Shown: positions 27,356-37,485 of the stretch, piece by piece
How positions within the stretch are numbered: position 1 is the first letter of the stretch
Layout: every line of letters begins with the position of its first letter
Origin: Pseudomonas abietaniphila
Lineage (GTDB): Bacteria > Pseudomonadota > Gammaproteobacteria > Pseudomonadales > Pseudomonadaceae
Direction of reading: 5' to 3'
DNA length: 64,000 bases
Assembly (NCBI RefSeq): GCF_039697315.1
Contig: NZ_CP155619.1
Coordinates: 124,001-188,000, forward strand
The notes under the pieces: model-generated
Told to the model about the DNA's origin: nothing
Database searches by the model: none
What the model saw: only the letters and a program-made list of their open reading frames with translations
Position numbers and translations under genes: made by a program

Positions 27356-30300
27356 TCACGCCTGACGCGCCAATAGACGTTCCAGCACCACTTCCAGCGG
27401 ATGGCGCAACTCTCGGTCAGCCAGACGTTTGACCTGGCTGCGGCATGAATACCCCGTCGCCAAGGCTTCGCCCTGCTTGTCCAGTTTGGTCGCCCAGGAT
27501 TGCTCGAAGATGGTCCGGGAGGTGTCCTGATTGCGCGCTTCGTGGCCGTAGGTGCCGGACATGCCGCAGCAGCCAGTGGCTTCGGTGACCAGCTTGAGGC
27601 CCATCCGCGCGAAGACTTTTTCCCATTGGGACGTACTGGCCGGGACGTTGGTTTTTTCAGTGCAGTGCGCCATCAGGCGGTATGCCTGGGCCCCCGGCTG
27701 CGGATTTTCCGGCAGGACGTCGATCAGCCACTCCTGAGGCAACAGCACCTTCGGGCAGTCGCTCAGCCCCGGCACCTTCTGGTATTCCTGCCGATAGACC
27801 AGGGTCATCGCAGGGTCCAGGCCCACCAGCGGCACGCCGCAATCCGCCAATGCCTTGAGTTGAGTGCCGTTGCGCACCGCCGCCTTGGCGAAGGCGCCCA
27901 GAAAACCTTGCACATGCAGCGGCTTGCCGTTGGCGCTGTACGGCGCGAGGAACACGCGATAGCCCAGTTGATGCACCAACTGAATGAGCGACGCCAGCAA
28001 CGGGGTTTCGAAGTAGCGGGTGAAGGCGTCCTGCACCAACACCACGCTGCGCTCACGTTGCGCCGGGGTCAGTTCACGCAACGCCGGCACGCTGGCAACT
28101 TCGACTTTGCAGGCGCGCAAGGTCGATTGCAGGTTGTAGCGGTGGATCAACGGGCTGTCGAGCATGCCGACGTGGCGCTCCAGCAGCCCACTGACCCACT
28201 TCGATCCCATCACCGCGTTGTACAAACCGGGCGCGTACGCCATGTAGGGAATGGTGAATTCCAGCGACCCAATCAGGTAGTCGCGCAGAGGACGCTGGTA
28301 CCGGCCGTGGTACAGCTCCAGGAAACGCGAGCGGAAATCCGGCACGTTGACCTTGATCGGGCATTGGCCCGCACAGGATTTACACGCCAGGCAACCGGCC
28401 ATGGCGTCGTAGACCTCGTGGGAAAAATCCGGCTCGCCACGCTGGCGCGACAGGTTGTTACGCAGGCGCGCGGGCAGGCCCTTGATCCACGAGATCTTGC
28501 CTTGTGCCGCTTCCAGCACATCGATGTTGGCGGCCCCTTGCAGACGCAACCATTCGCGAATCAATGACGCGCGCCCTTTCGGCGAATGCTGACGCTCGCG
28601 CGTGGCTTTCCACGAGGGGCACATTGCGTCATTCGGGTCGAAGTTGTAGCAGGCGCCGTTACCGTTGCAATGAACCGCGCTGCCGAAACTCTGCCAGACG
28701 CGCTCGTCGATGCTCCGGTCCAGATCGCCACGCAGGGTGACTTCGTTGACCTTGAGCAAGCCTTCAGTGGCGTCTGGCGGCGTGCAGATCTTGCCCGGAT
28801 TAAGCTGGTTGTGCGGATCGAACGCGCCTTTGAGTGATTGCAGCGCCGGGTACAGCTCACCGAAGAATGCCGGGACGTATTCGGAGCGCAGGCCCTTGCC
28901 ATGCTCGCCCCACAACAGGCCGCCGTAGCGTTGCGTCAGTTCCGCGACGGCGTCGGAAATCGGCTTGACCAGCGCGGCCTGTGCCGGGTCTTTCATGTCC
29001 AGCGCAGGCCGTACGTGCAGGACGCCGGCATCAACGTGGCCGAACATCCCGTACGCCAGGCCATGGCCATCCAGCAGCGCGCGGAATTCGGCGATGTAAT
29101 CAGCCAGTTTCTCCGGCGGAACAGCGGTGTCTTCCACGAACGGCTGCGGACGAACCTCACCCTCGACGTTACCCAGCAACCCCACTGAACGCTTGCGCAT
29201 GGTGTACACGCGCGTCACCGCCTCGGCGCCCTCGGCCAGCGTGTGCCCCAGGCGCTCGATGGTGGTGTCGGCTTGCAGGTGTTCAACGAACGCCGCAACC
29301 TGCGCATTGACCTCGTCGATTGCATCGCCGCTGAACTCCACCAGGTTGATGCCCAAAGTCGGGCGTTCGGCATCGGCAGGGAAATACTCGGCGACGCTGT
29401 GCCAGACAATGTCTTTCATCGCAAGCATCAGGACCTTGGAGTCCACGGTTTCGATGGACAGCGGCTTCTTCGCAAGCAGCGCGTTGGCATCGCGCAAGGC
29501 GTCCATGAAGCTGCTGTAGCGCACGTTCACCAATACCGAGTATTTCGGAATCGGCAACACATTGAGCTTGGCTTCGACGATGTAACCCAGTGAGCCTTCA
29601 GCGCCGCACAGCACGCTGTTCAAGTTGAACTGCCCTTGCTCGTCACGCAGGTGCGCCAGGTCGTAGCCGGTCAGGCACCGGTTGAGCTTGGGGAAGATCG
29701 ATTCGATCAGGTCGCCCTGGGTTTCCTGAATCTGCCGCGCCGTGCGGTACACCTCACCGATACGGCCGGGTCGAGCGCACGCAGCTTCCAGATCCGCATC
29801 CGACAACGGGTGGCTGTGAAGACGCTCCCCGCCCAACAACACGCTGTGCAATTCCAGCACGTGGTCGCGGGTCTTGCCGTAGGTGCAACTGCCCTGCCCG
29901 CTGGCATCGGTGTTGATCATCCCGCCAACGGTGGCGCGGTTGGAGGTCGACAGTTCCGGCGCGAAGAACAGCCCGTGAGGTTTGAGCGCGGCGTTGAGCT
30001 GATCCTTGACCACGCCCGCCTGCACGCGCACCCAGCGCTCGGCAACGTTAATTTCGAGAATGGTGTTCATGTGCCGCGACAGGTCGACGACGATCCCGTC
30101 GGTGAGTGACTGGCCGTTGGTGCCAGTGCCGCCGCCGCGCGGGGTCAGCTTGATCTGCCGGAAGCGCGGTTCGCCCATCAACGTCGCAATGCGCGCCACG
30201 TCGTCCGCGTCACGGGGGAACACTGCCGCTTGCGGCAGGCGCTGGTAGATCGAGTTGTCAGTGGCCAGCACCGTGCGGGTGGCGTAGTCGGCACTGAGCT

Positions 30301-30385
30301 GGCCGCGGAAACCGCTGGCGCGCAGGGCGTCGAGGAATTCGGGGTACTGGGCCGCAGGCAACGCGGTGGGCAGCTGGGCGATCAT
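27356..30385 (-). CDS. ydiJ: FAD-binding and iron-sulfur oxidoreductase, YdiJ-type (D-2-hydroxyacid dehydrogenase)
   Basis: The 1009-residue protein joins an FAD_binding_4 domain (about 60-250; PRGGGTGTNGQS, ATVGGMINTDASGQGS), an FAD-linked oxidase C-domain, a 4Fe-4S cluster region (CLACKSCAGQCP) and a C-terminal CCG domain (GCCGMSGTYGHE). This is the YdiJ architecture; members in Pseudomonas oxidise D-2-hydroxyglutarate or a similar D-2-hydroxyacid and pass electrons to the respiratory chain. ATG 30385 has GAGG upstream and begins the homology; the ORF could extend to 30427. It is divergent from a LysR gene 158 bp away, its likely regulator. Confidence 0.9.
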   Translation of the reverse strand: MIAQLPTALPAAQYPEFLDALRASGFRGQLSADYATRTVLATDNSIYQRLPQAAVFPRDADDVARIATLMGEPRFRQIKLTPRGGGTGTNGQSLTDGIVVDLSRHMNTILEINVAERWVRVQAGVVKDQLNAALKPHGLFFAPELSTSNRATVGGMINTDASGQGSCTYGKTRDHVLELHSVLLGGERLHSHPLSDADLEAACARPGRIGEVYRTARQIQETQGDLIESIFPKLNRCLTGYDLAHLRDEQGQFNLNSVLCGAEGSLGYIVEAKLNVLPIPKYSVLVNVRYSSFMDALRDANALLAKKPLSIETVDSKVLMLAMKDIVWHSVAEYFPADAERPTLGINLVEFSGDAIDEVNAQVAAFVEHLQADTTIERLGHTLAEGAEAVTRVYTMRKRSVGLLGNVEGEVRPQPFVEDTAVPPEKLADYIAEFRALLDGHGLAYGMFGHVDAGVLHVRPALDMKDPAQAALVKPISDAVAELTQRYGGLLWGEHGKGLRSEYVPAFFGELYPALQSLKGAFDPHNQLNPGKICTPPDATEGLLKVNEVTLRGDLDRSIDERVWQSFGSAVHCNGNGACYNFDPNDAMCPSWKATRERQHSPKGRASLIREWLRLQGAANIDVLEAAQGKISWIKGLPARLRNNLSRQRGEPDFSHEVYDAMAGCLACKSCAGQCPIKVNVPDFRSRFLELYHGRYQRPLRDYLIGSLEFTIPYMAYAPGLYNAVMGSKWVSGLLERHVGMLDSPLIHRYNLQSTLRACKVEVASVPALRELTPAQRERSVVLVQDAFTRYFETPLLASLIQLVHQLGYRVFLAPYSANGKPLHVQGFLGAFAKAAVRNGTQLKALADCGVPLVGLDPAMTLVYRQEYQKVPGLSDCPKVLLPQEWLIDVLPENPQPGAQAYRLMAHCTEKTNVPASTSQWEKVFARMGLKLVTEATGCCGMSGTYGHEARNQDTSRTIFEQSWATKLDKQGEALATGYSCRSQVKRLADRELRHPLEVVLERLLARQA

Positions 30386-30543
30386 CGTGGGATGGCCTCT
30401 TGTCGGTCTATTCACGGGGAACATCAAAATACTTGTCGCCTGAGCATTAATCGGTCAGCCTCAGGTCGTTATGCCGCCAATGATCCTGCAGGTTACAGCG
30501 CGACACAAACGCAAATTCCTGCCGCTTTCGATGACTTTTGTGA

Positions 30544-31428
30544 ATGAATTACCGTCACCTCACCCCTTCCATGTCGCTGCTGCTGGCCTTTGAGGCTGCA
30601 GCACGTCATGAAAGCTATACGCGCGCTGCCGTCGAACTGTCCCTGACCCAAAGCGCGGTGAGCCGTCAGGTTCAGGCCCTTGAGCAGCAACTGGGCCTGA
30701 CGCTGTTTCGTCGCGAGGGCCGACAGGTGCAGCTGACGGACGTCGGGCGCCTGTATCAGCGTGAAATGAGCGAAGCCCTCGGCCGCATTCGCAGCGCGAC
30801 CTTGCAGGCCATGGCCTATCAGTCCGGTGGCGGCACCCTTCGACTGGCCACCCTGCCGACCTTTGGTTCGAAGTGGTTGCTGCCGCGCCTGCATGATTTC
30901 TACCAGACACACCCCGGCATGCTGGTGCACATCAACTCGCGCATCGACGCCATCGACTTCGAAACCAGCGGCATCGACGCGGCCATTGTGGTCGGCACCC
31001 GTGATCTGCCGGGACTGATCAGCCACCGTCTGCACGCCGAAGAACTGGTGGTGATCGTCTCTGCACAGGTTGCCGAGACCCATGCAATATGGACGCCTGC
31101 GCTGATTGCCGAACAGATGCTGCTCACCGTCGCCAATAACCCCAACGTCTGGGGCGACTGGTTCAGCCATCACCATTTGCCCCATCGAATGATGCGCCTG
31201 GGCTCGAGTTTCGAGCTGACGTCGCACCTGATTCAGGCGGTGCGGGCCGGTATCGGCATAGGGCTGGTGCCGCGCATTCTGGTAACGGAGGAATTGGCGA
31301 GTGCCGAGCTGATCAGTCTGGACGTACCTTTCGCCAGCCAGCGCAATTACTACCTGACCTACCCGCCGCGTAACGAATTGCTGCCTTCGTTGCAGGCGTT
31401 TCGAGCGTGGCTGCTGGAGCAGATTTGA
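30544..31428 (+). CDS. LysR-family regulator, GcvA-like
   Basis: The 294-residue protein has the N-terminal LysR winged helix (SMSLLLAFEAAARHESYTRAAVELSLTQ, QSAVSRQVQALEQQLG split) and a GcvA-like effector domain (GTLRLATLPTFGSKWLLPRL). It is divergent from the YdiJ-type dehydrogenase, which is the probable target. Confidence 0.9.
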   Translation: MNYRHLTPSMSLLLAFEAAARHESYTRAAVELSLTQSAVSRQVQALEQQLGLTLFRREGRQVQLTDVGRLYQREMSEALGRIRSATLQAMAYQSGGGTLRLATLPTFGSKWLLPRLHDFYQTHPGMLVHINSRIDAIDFETSGIDAAIVVGTRDLPGLISHRLHAEELVVIVSAQVAETHAIWTPALIAEQMLLTVANNPNVWGDWFSHHHLPHRMMRLGSSFELTSHLIQAVRAGIGIGLVPRILVTEELASAELISLDVPFASQRNYYLTYPPRNELLPSLQAFRAWLLEQI

Positions 31429-31577
31429 GCGCAAGAATGGCCGGGCGACCAAGCGATTCAGCGAGACGTGCTTACGCATAAGCTAATAATCAAAAGGTAT
31501 TTAAATAATATTTTTTAGAACTCTATGATCGGGCATCCGGCGTCTGCCAGCGCCTTCCATCTGATCAAGAGTTCGTC

Positions 31578-32540
31578 ATGCCCAACACATCGAATCGTGT
31601 ACGCCGCCCGCTCTTCGCCGGACTTGTCGCCGCCCTCGCCTGCTGCTTCATCTTGCCGGCCCAGGCCCGTGAAACGGTCCGTATCGGTTATCAGAAATCT
31701 TCAACGCTGATCACCTTGCTCAAGGCACAGGGCACCCTCGAACAAGCGCTCGGCAAGGATGGCATCGACGTCACCTGGCATGAATTTCCCAGTGGATTAC
31801 CGCTGCTGGAGGCGCTGAACATTGGCAACGTCGATGTGAGCGCCGACGTGGCCGACACCGTACCGATCTTCGCCCAGGCCGCGCAGGCCAAACTGACCTA
31901 TTTCGCAGAAGAGTCGCCTTCGCCGAGCGCGCAGGCCATAGTGGTGCCCAAGGATTCGCCCATCCAGCAGCTGGCCGACCTCAAGGGCAAAAAAGTGGCG
32001 GTCACCAAGGCAGCCGGTACCCACTACCTGCTCATCGCTGCGCTGAGCAAGGCAGGACTTAAATTCTCGGACATCGAACCTGCCTATCTGTCGCCTGCCG
32101 ATGGCCGGGCGGCGTTTGAAAACAACAAGGTCGACGCCTGGGTGACCTGGGAACCCTTTTTGACCAGCGTTCAGCGCCAGCTGCCGACACGCACACTCGC
32201 CGACGGTGCAGGTCTGGCCAGTTACAAGCGCTACTACCTGACCAGCACGCCGTACGCGAAAGCCCATCCCGAGGTGCTCAAGCGCGTTTATCAGCAACTG
32301 CAACAAGCCGGCAGTTGGATAAAGGCCAATCCGCAGGAAGCCGCCAAGGTACTCGGTCCGCTATGGGGCAACCTGGACGCCGCAACGGTCGAGGCCGCCA
32401 ACGCCCATCGCAGCTATCAGGTCGAGCCGGTAAACGCCAACCAGTTGGGTGAGCAACAAAAGATCGCCGACGCATTCTTCGCTGCCGGTTTGCTGCCCAA
32501 GGCGGTAGACGCCAAGGACGTCGAGATCTGGAAGCCCTGA
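31578..32540 (+). CDS. Aliphatic sulfonate ABC transporter substrate-binding protein (SsuA-like)
   Basis: The 320-residue exported protein has a signal peptide ending near PAQARE and the SsuA/TauA blocks RIGYQKSSTLITLLKAQGTL, WHEFPSGLPLLEALN and AWVTWEPFLTSVQ. It captures alkanesulfonates in the periplasm. No SsuB or SsuC is beside it, so it is an orphan or works with a distant permease. The AT-rich stretch 31480-31530 (cttacgcataagc then a run of A/T) is the likely promoter. Confidence 0.88.
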   Translation: MPNTSNRVRRPLFAGLVAALACCFILPAQARETVRIGYQKSSTLITLLKAQGTLEQALGKDGIDVTWHEFPSGLPLLEALNIGNVDVSADVADTVPIFAQAAQAKLTYFAEESPSPSAQAIVVPKDSPIQQLADLKGKKVAVTKAAGTHYLLIAALSKAGLKFSDIEPAYLSPADGRAAFENNKVDAWVTWEPFLTSVQRQLPTRTLADGAGLASYKRYYLTSTPYAKAHPEVLKRVYQQLQQAGSWIKANPQEAAKVLGPLWGNLDAATVEAANAHRSYQVEPVNANQLGEQQKIADAFFAAGLLPKAVDAKDVEIWKP

Positions 32541-32549
32541 TTATCCCGG

Positions 32550-32571
32550 CGGCCTGCCGCGGTGCAGGCCG
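32550..32571 (+). terminator. Hairpin after the SsuA-like gene
   Basis: CGGCCTGC CGCGGT GCAGGCCG forms an 8-bp stem followed by TTATT. It separates the SsuA-like gene from the amino-acid transporter genes and may terminate or attenuate. Confidence 0.65.
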
Positions 32572-32601
32572 TTATTCCCTTTCCCCTGTCGAGCATTCTG
32601 A

Positions 32602-33474
32602 ATGAAAGGTCTTAAGCTGCTGTCGCTGTCCGTTGCCCTCGGCTCCGCCCTGCTGTTGAACGCTGTGTTTTCGGCCTCGGCCATGGCCGGCCTGCTGGAA
32701 AAAGGTCGCAGTCAGGGCCTGACGGCCGGCATCGCCAACGAACAGCCCTACGCATACATCGGCACGGATGGCAAAGTCACCGGTGCCAATGTCGAGATTC
32801 TCCAGGCCATCCTCTCACCGCTGGGTATCAACAAGATCGAGACACCGATCACCGAGTTCGGCTCGCTGGTGCCAGGGCTTGCCGCCGGGCGTTTCGATCT
32901 GATCGGTGCAGGTCTGTTCATCAACACGGCACGCTGCAAGGTCATTGGTTATTCCAACCCGGTGACACGTTCGGGCGGCGCGTTCATCGTCAAGGCCGGT
33001 AACCCGCTGAACCTGCACAGCCTCAAGGACGTTGCGGCCAACGGCAAGGCGCGGCTGGCGACTCAGCCAGGCAGCAATCAGGTGCAGGAGGCCAAAGACA
33101 GCGGCATCGCCACCGGCAACGTCGTGCTCTTCGACAAGGACACCGAGGCGCTGGCGGCGCTGGAGGCGGGTCGGGTCGATGTGGTGTATTTCCCGGACGC
33201 CGAAATCATCGGACTGCTGAAAAAGGCCAATAGTCCGACCATCGAGCGCGCCTTGCCGTTCAACCAGATCCCTGACGCGGAAGGCAAACCCACCTGGAAT
33301 TACCACGCCTACGGCCTGCCGAAGAACGATCCTGAATTCACCCAGGCTTTCAACGAGCAACTGGCCAAGCTGCGCGCCTCCGGTGAGCTACTGAAAATCC
33401 TGCAGAAATACGGTTACACCGAGAACGAACTGCCACCGGCAGACATTACCGCCGAGCAACGCTGCAACCGCTGA
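32602..33474 (+). CDS. ehuB: Amino-acid/ectoine ABC transporter substrate-binding protein (EhuB-like)
   Basis: The 290-residue periplasmic protein has a signal peptide (to about ASAMAG) and the SBP_bac_3 fold (TAGIANEQPYAYIGTDGKVTG split, FDLIGAGLFINTARC, VIGYSNPVTRSGGAFIV). It most resembles the ectoine/hydroxyectoine-binding EhuB subgroup, but ligand specificity is inferred. It is followed by two permeases and an ATPase in the order B-C-D-A, the Ehu order. Confidence 0.75.
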   Translation: MKGLKLLSLSVALGSALLLNAVFSASAMAGLLEKGRSQGLTAGIANEQPYAYIGTDGKVTGANVEILQAILSPLGINKIETPITEFGSLVPGLAAGRFDLIGAGLFINTARCKVIGYSNPVTRSGGAFIVKAGNPLNLHSLKDVAANGKARLATQPGSNQVQEAKDSGIATGNVVLFDKDTEALAALEAGRVDVVYFPDAEIIGLLKKANSPTIERALPFNQIPDAEGKPTWNYHAYGLPKNDPEFTQAFNEQLAKLRASGELLKILQKYGYTENELPPADITAEQRCNR

Positions 33475-33487
33475 CCCTACCTTATTA

Positions 33488-33512
33488 GCGCTCAGCTCCT
33501 GAGCGCGTTTTG
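33488..33512 (+). terminator. Intra-operon attenuator hairpin
   Basis: GCGCTCAG CTC CTGAGCGC followed by GTTTTG, located between the binding-protein gene and the permeases. Such hairpins keep the level of binding protein above that of the membrane parts. Confidence 0.65.
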
Positions 33513-33567
33513 AACGCTGTAGCTGAACGCAAAAGAAGCCTCGGCCCCGACCCACACGAGTACGGCC

Positions 33568-34248
33568 ATGTTCATCGATCCTTCTGCCGTGGAGACGGCC
33601 CGCTTCATCGCAGGCCAACTCGCCCACGGCGCCCTTGTGACCTTGCAGATCACCTTTTTCGCTCAGATCGTGGTGGTGGTGATGTCGTTCGTCATCGCGC
33701 TCATGCGCCTTTCGCCCTGGCGCGCGGTGCGCTGGGTGGCCACCGTCTACGTCGAAATCCTGCGCGGTATTTCTGCGCTGGTGTTGCTGTTCTATCTGTT
33801 CTTCATCCTTCCGCTGTTCGGCATCAGCCTGTCACCCATGACCACCGGTGTGCTGGGGTTGGGGCTGACCTTTTCGGCGTACGGGTCAGAGATCGTGCGC
33901 TCGGCATTGAGCAACGTCAGTCAGGGACAGCGTGACGCATTGCGCGCGCTGGACTTTGATTCGATCACTGCGTTTCGGCGCATCGTCTTGCCGCAAGCCC
34001 TGCCCTTCATGCTTCCGCCGATGGGCAATCAACTGGTCGAACTGCTGAAAACCACCTCACTGGTCTCATTGATCACGCTGACCGACCTGACCTTTGCAGG
34101 CGGACAACTGATCACCACCCTCGGACAGCAAACACTGATCTGGAGCATCGTCCTGGTGTGCTACTTCGTCATGGCCTGGCCGCTGAGCTGGCTGGTCAAA
34201 CGCTACGAACTGCGCGTAACGGCCTGGCGCCAGGGGAACACCGTATGA
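33568..34248 (+). CDS. ehuC: Amino-acid/ectoine ABC permease (EhuC-like)
   Basis: The 226-residue inner-membrane protein has the HisM/EhuC permease pattern: about five hydrophobic segments, YVEILRGISALVLLFYLFF and the EAA-loop ALDFDSITAFRRIVLPQALP. It overlaps the next permease by 4 bp (ATGA). Confidence 0.82.
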   Translation: MFIDPSAVETARFIAGQLAHGALVTLQITFFAQIVVVVMSFVIALMRLSPWRAVRWVATVYVEILRGISALVLLFYLFFILPLFGISLSPMTTGVLGLGLTFSAYGSEIVRSALSNVSQGQRDALRALDFDSITAFRRIVLPQALPFMLPPMGNQLVELLKTTSLVSLITLTDLTFAGGQLITTLGQQTLIWSIVLVCYFVMAWPLSWLVKRYELRVTAWRQGNTV

Positions 34249-34895
34249 ACTTCGATTACGCGTTCGCCTGGTCCATCGTTCCCGAGCTTTTTCAGGGACT
34301 GCTGGTGACCGTTCAGGTCGTGGTACTGGGATTTCTGTTGGCGGTCGTGATGGGGCTGGTTCTGGCCATCGCCCAGCGTTCTGCAATGACCGTGATCCGG
34401 CGCGCGAGCAGCGGGTACCTGAGTTTCTTCCGCAACACGCCGCTGATGGTTCAGCTGTATGTCCTGTTCTTCGCGCTTCCCTTGGCCGGCATTACCCTTC
34501 CGGCGCTGTCGACGGGGGTGATCGGCCTGGGACTTTATTACGGCGCCTACATCGCTGAGGCCTTTCGCGGCGCGATTGAAGGTGTGCCCAAGGGCCAGTG
34601 GGAGGCGGCCAGAGCGCTGGACTTCGACAGCAGCACCACGTGGCAGCGCATCGTCTTGCCACAGGCCTTGAAACCCATGCTGCCCGTACTCGGCAATTAC
34701 CTGATCGGCATGTTCAAGGAAACGCCGCTACTGGCCGTCATCACCATCCCCGAGCTGTTTCAGGCGGCCAAGCAAATCGCGGGCATGACCTACCGCTACA
34801 ACGAACCGTATACGGTCATGGCGCTGATGTTCCTGGCCATCAGCGTGCCCACTTCCCTGTTGTTCAAATACATTGAAAGGCGCAGTCATGTCTGA
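34245..34895 (+). CDS. ehuD: Amino-acid/ectoine ABC permease (EhuD-like)
   Basis: From ATG 34245 the product has 216 residues and is a paralogue of the preceding permease (FFRNTPLMVQLYVLFFALP and the EAA loop ALDFDSSTTWQRIVLPQALK). Start choice rests on the ATGA overlap with the previous gene; the frame is open upstream only by chance. Its end overlaps the ATPase gene. Confidence 0.85.
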   Translation: MNFDYAFAWSIVPELFQGLLVTVQVVVLGFLLAVVMGLVLAIAQRSAMTVIRRASSGYLSFFRNTPLMVQLYVLFFALPLAGITLPALSTGVIGLGLYYGAYIAEAFRGAIEGVPKGQWEAARALDFDSSTTWQRIVLPQALKPMLPVLGNYLIGMFKETPLLAVITIPELFQAAKQIAGMTYRYNEPYTVMALMFLAISVPTSLLFKYIERRSHV

Positions 34896-35679
34896 TCTCG
34901 CACACGGTCTACCGCTCTCTTCGCCCCAGATTGTGCTCAAGCACGTGGTCAAGCAATTTGGCGACCATCGGGTGATCGATCATCTGGACCTCAGCATCCC
35001 TCAAGGACAGAAAGTCGCGCTGATCGGTCCCAGTGGGTCAGGCAAATCCACCGTGCTGCGCCTGATCAAAGGGCTGGAAACCTACCAGCAAGGCCTCATC
35101 GAGGTCGCGGGCGCCGCTGTTCCCAGGCGCTCGTCGGGCTGGCGATGGCCCGGATCGAAAAAACAACCGGTCGAGCATCGGGTCGGCATGGTGTTTCAGC
35201 AGTTCAACCTGTTTCCGCACCTGACCGTTCAGGAAAACATCACCGAAGCGCCGTTCCACGTGCTCAGGCTCAGCCGCGAGGAGGCTCTGGAAAGTGCGCA
35301 TCAATACCTGGCACTGGTCGGGCTCAGCCACAAGGCCGACGCTTACCCGAGTCAGTTGTCGGGTGGGCAGCAGCAACGCGTGGCCATCGCCCGAGCGTTG
35401 GCGATGCGTCCACGCGTGATGCTCTTCGATGAAGTGACGTCAGCGCTGGATCCGGAACTGGTGGGTGAAGTCCTGGCGGTCATTCGCGCCATCGCCCACG
35501 AACAGCAAATGACCATGCTGCTGGTGACCCACGAAATGAAGTTCGCCCAGGATATTGCTGACCGGGTGTTGTTCATGGAAGCGGGCAAGATCGTCGCCGA
35601 TGGATCCCCGGAAGAGATTCTGGTGAACCCGACGAACGAGCGCACCCGACGGTTTCTGAACCTTGTGGAGCAACGCTGA
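34888..35679 (+). CDS. ehuA: Amino-acid/ectoine ABC ATPase (EhuA-like)
   Basis: The 263-residue ATPase has Walker A GPSGSGKST, Q-loop QQFNLFP, signature LSGGQQQRVAIARAL and Walker B VMLFDEVTSALD. A basic insertion (VPRRSSGWRWPGSKKQPVEH, about residues 74-95) precedes the Q-loop. It overlaps the EhuD-like gene by 8 bp and closes the operon. Confidence 0.88.
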   Translation: MSDLAHGLPLSSPQIVLKHVVKQFGDHRVIDHLDLSIPQGQKVALIGPSGSGKSTVLRLIKGLETYQQGLIEVAGAAVPRRSSGWRWPGSKKQPVEHRVGMVFQQFNLFPHLTVQENITEAPFHVLRLSREEALESAHQYLALVGLSHKADAYPSQLSGGQQQRVAIARALAMRPRVMLFDEVTSALDPELVGEVLAVIRAIAHEQQMTMLLVTHEMKFAQDIADRVLFMEAGKIVADGSPEEILVNPTNERTRRFLNLVEQR

Positions 35680-36456
35680 AACGCCGATCCACGTAGTCGG
35701 CTTGACCCTTTTCGCGAACGACGTCTCTCCCACAGAGGGATTGAGAACGCATCCCCGATGCTGCATTCACTCCAAAGAGTCTGGCACCGGCTGCTTTTGA
35801 TTCTGCTTGAAGGCTTAGCTCGGTATGCCAGTGATCCGGCACGAACGACAGTCATCCGTGTCAACCTGAGGTGTTGAGGCAAAGGATCTAGGCGTCATCC
35901 CGGAACCTTCCGTGGGAGATTCTATGATTCTCAAACCCGTGGTGTCAGTCCGTTTCTCGGGGGTCGCAAAGCCTGACAGCGTGCACCACATTCTGGATGA
36001 CGCAGAGCGTCATTGAATGTGTTACCACGCGGAGCGTGGGAACCATCAGACAATCACGGGGCTCGCGATGGGAGTGGGCCAGTTTCATCAGGGGTGAATG
36101 ACACACCGCATTCGTCAGCAAGCTGACTCCCACAGGTTTTGTGTTCAGCCGGTCACAGGAGTGAGTTACCCAAACAGAGCAAAGCGCGCTCTTGTTTTTG
36201 ATCTTCATACCGCAGCAGGCCAGACACCACTAAACGCGACTTGGGTGCAGGCTGAACGCACGCGTCGCGCAGTGGGCCGAGCGGCATGGATGCCGCGAGA
36301 GCGCCGTCAAAACATGGATGTCCGTTCAGCGCGGGCCCACGGAGCGTCGCCGGAGTGAGCAACCGTGTCGCTTCTCAAGTCATTTCGCCGAAATGTTTTT
36401 GATCACGGATCATGGCATTGAGCCCTTCAGCATCGCAGCGAAGGGCTCGTAATGCC
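35680..36456. repeat. Repeat-rich intergenic region
   Basis: No gene is supported. About 35990-36060 holds degraded copies of the ACGCGGAGCGTGGGAACCATC type REP. About 36100-36135 resembles the half-element ACCGCATTCGTCAGCAAGCTG. The dispersed element occupies 36136-36358 and matches 26577-26798. ORFs here follow the repeats. Confidence 0.8.
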
Positions 36457-37434
36457 TCAGCGTTTGATGAACGCCAGGAGATCCTCGTTGATGACCTCAG
36501 GATGAGTGGTGCACATCCCGTGGGGATAGCCCTTGTAAACCTTGAGCGTTCCGTTTTTGACCAGCTTGATGGAAAGCTCGGCTGAGTCGGCGATGGGGAC
36601 GATCTGATCGTCATCGCCGTGCAGGATCAGTACCGGCACGCTGATGTTCTTCAAGTCTTCGGTGAAGTCAGTTTCCGAAAACGCCTTGATGCAGTCATAT
36701 TGGGCTTTCGCTCCACCGATCATGCCCTGGCGCCACCAGTTTCCTTTCACACCTTCCGACACCTTGGCGCCCTCGCGGTTGTAGCCATAAAACGGAATCG
36801 GCACCTCTGTGTAGAACTGGGCACGATTGGCGGCCAGCGCCGAGCGAAAGCCATCGAACACTTCCATCGGCAGACCACCAGGGTTTGCAGCCGACTTGAC
36901 CATGATCGGAGGCACTGCGCCGATCAACACGGCTTTCGCCACGCGGCCAGCACCGTGCCGGGCGACATAACGCGCGACCTCGCCACCGCCCGTGGAATGT
37001 CCGATGTGCACGGCATTGGTCAACTTCAGATGAGCCACCAACTCAGCCACGTCCGCAGCGTAGGTGTCCATGTCATTACCGGTGGCGGTTTGCGTGGAGC
37101 GACCATGCCCTCTGCGGTCATGGGCGATCACACGGTAACCCTTGGAGACGAAAAACAGCATCTGGGCATCCCAGTCATCGGCAGTGAGCGGCCAGCCATG
37201 GTGAAACACGATCGGCTGCCCCGAACCCCAGTCCTTATAGAAAATTTTAGTGCCGTCAGTCGTGGTAAAGCTTGTCATGTCGGTGGGTTCTCCAGCGGTG
37301 TGCGGGGTTGTTGCGGCTTGAGCGACACTGCCGCCCACCACCATTCCTGAAAGCGAGCTCGCGGCCAGAACGGTCGCACTTACCTTCAGCATTTGTCGGC
37401 GTGAACTCGATGGCGTTTCATGGGTGTCAGACAC
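36457..37434 (-). CDS. Tat-exported alpha/beta hydrolase, non-heme chloroperoxidase-like
   Basis: The 325-residue protein has a twin-arginine signal ([19 protein letters not shown]) and cleavage near AQAAT. The mature part shows the esterase/perhydrolase triad: oxyanion HHGWP, Ser in GHSTGG, Asp in [11 protein letters not shown] and His in [11 protein letters not shown]. The sequence matches cofactor-free chloroperoxidases/arylesterases of actinomycetes and pseudomonads. Periplasmic location is inferred from the Tat signal. Physiological substrate unknown. Confidence 0.88.
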   Translation of the reverse strand: MSDTHETPSSSRRQMLKVSATVLAASSLSGMVVGGSVAQAATTPHTAGEPTDMTSFTTTDGTKIFYKDWGSGQPIVFHHGWPLTADDWDAQMLFFVSKGYRVIAHDRRGHGRSTQTATGNDMDTYAADVAELVAHLKLTNAVHIGHSTGGGEVARYVARHGAGRVAKAVLIGAVPPIMVKSAANPGGLPMEVFDGFRSALAANRAQFYTEVPIPFYGYNREGAKVSEGVKGNWWRQGMIGGAKAQYDCIKAFSETDFTEDLKNISVPVLILHGDDDQIVPIADSAELSIKLVKNGTLKVYKGYPHGMCTTHPEVINEDLLAFIKR

Positions 37435-37485
37435 ACTACCTCCCTCTCTCGGCGATGCACGAAAGTCAGACTAAGAATGCGGATT

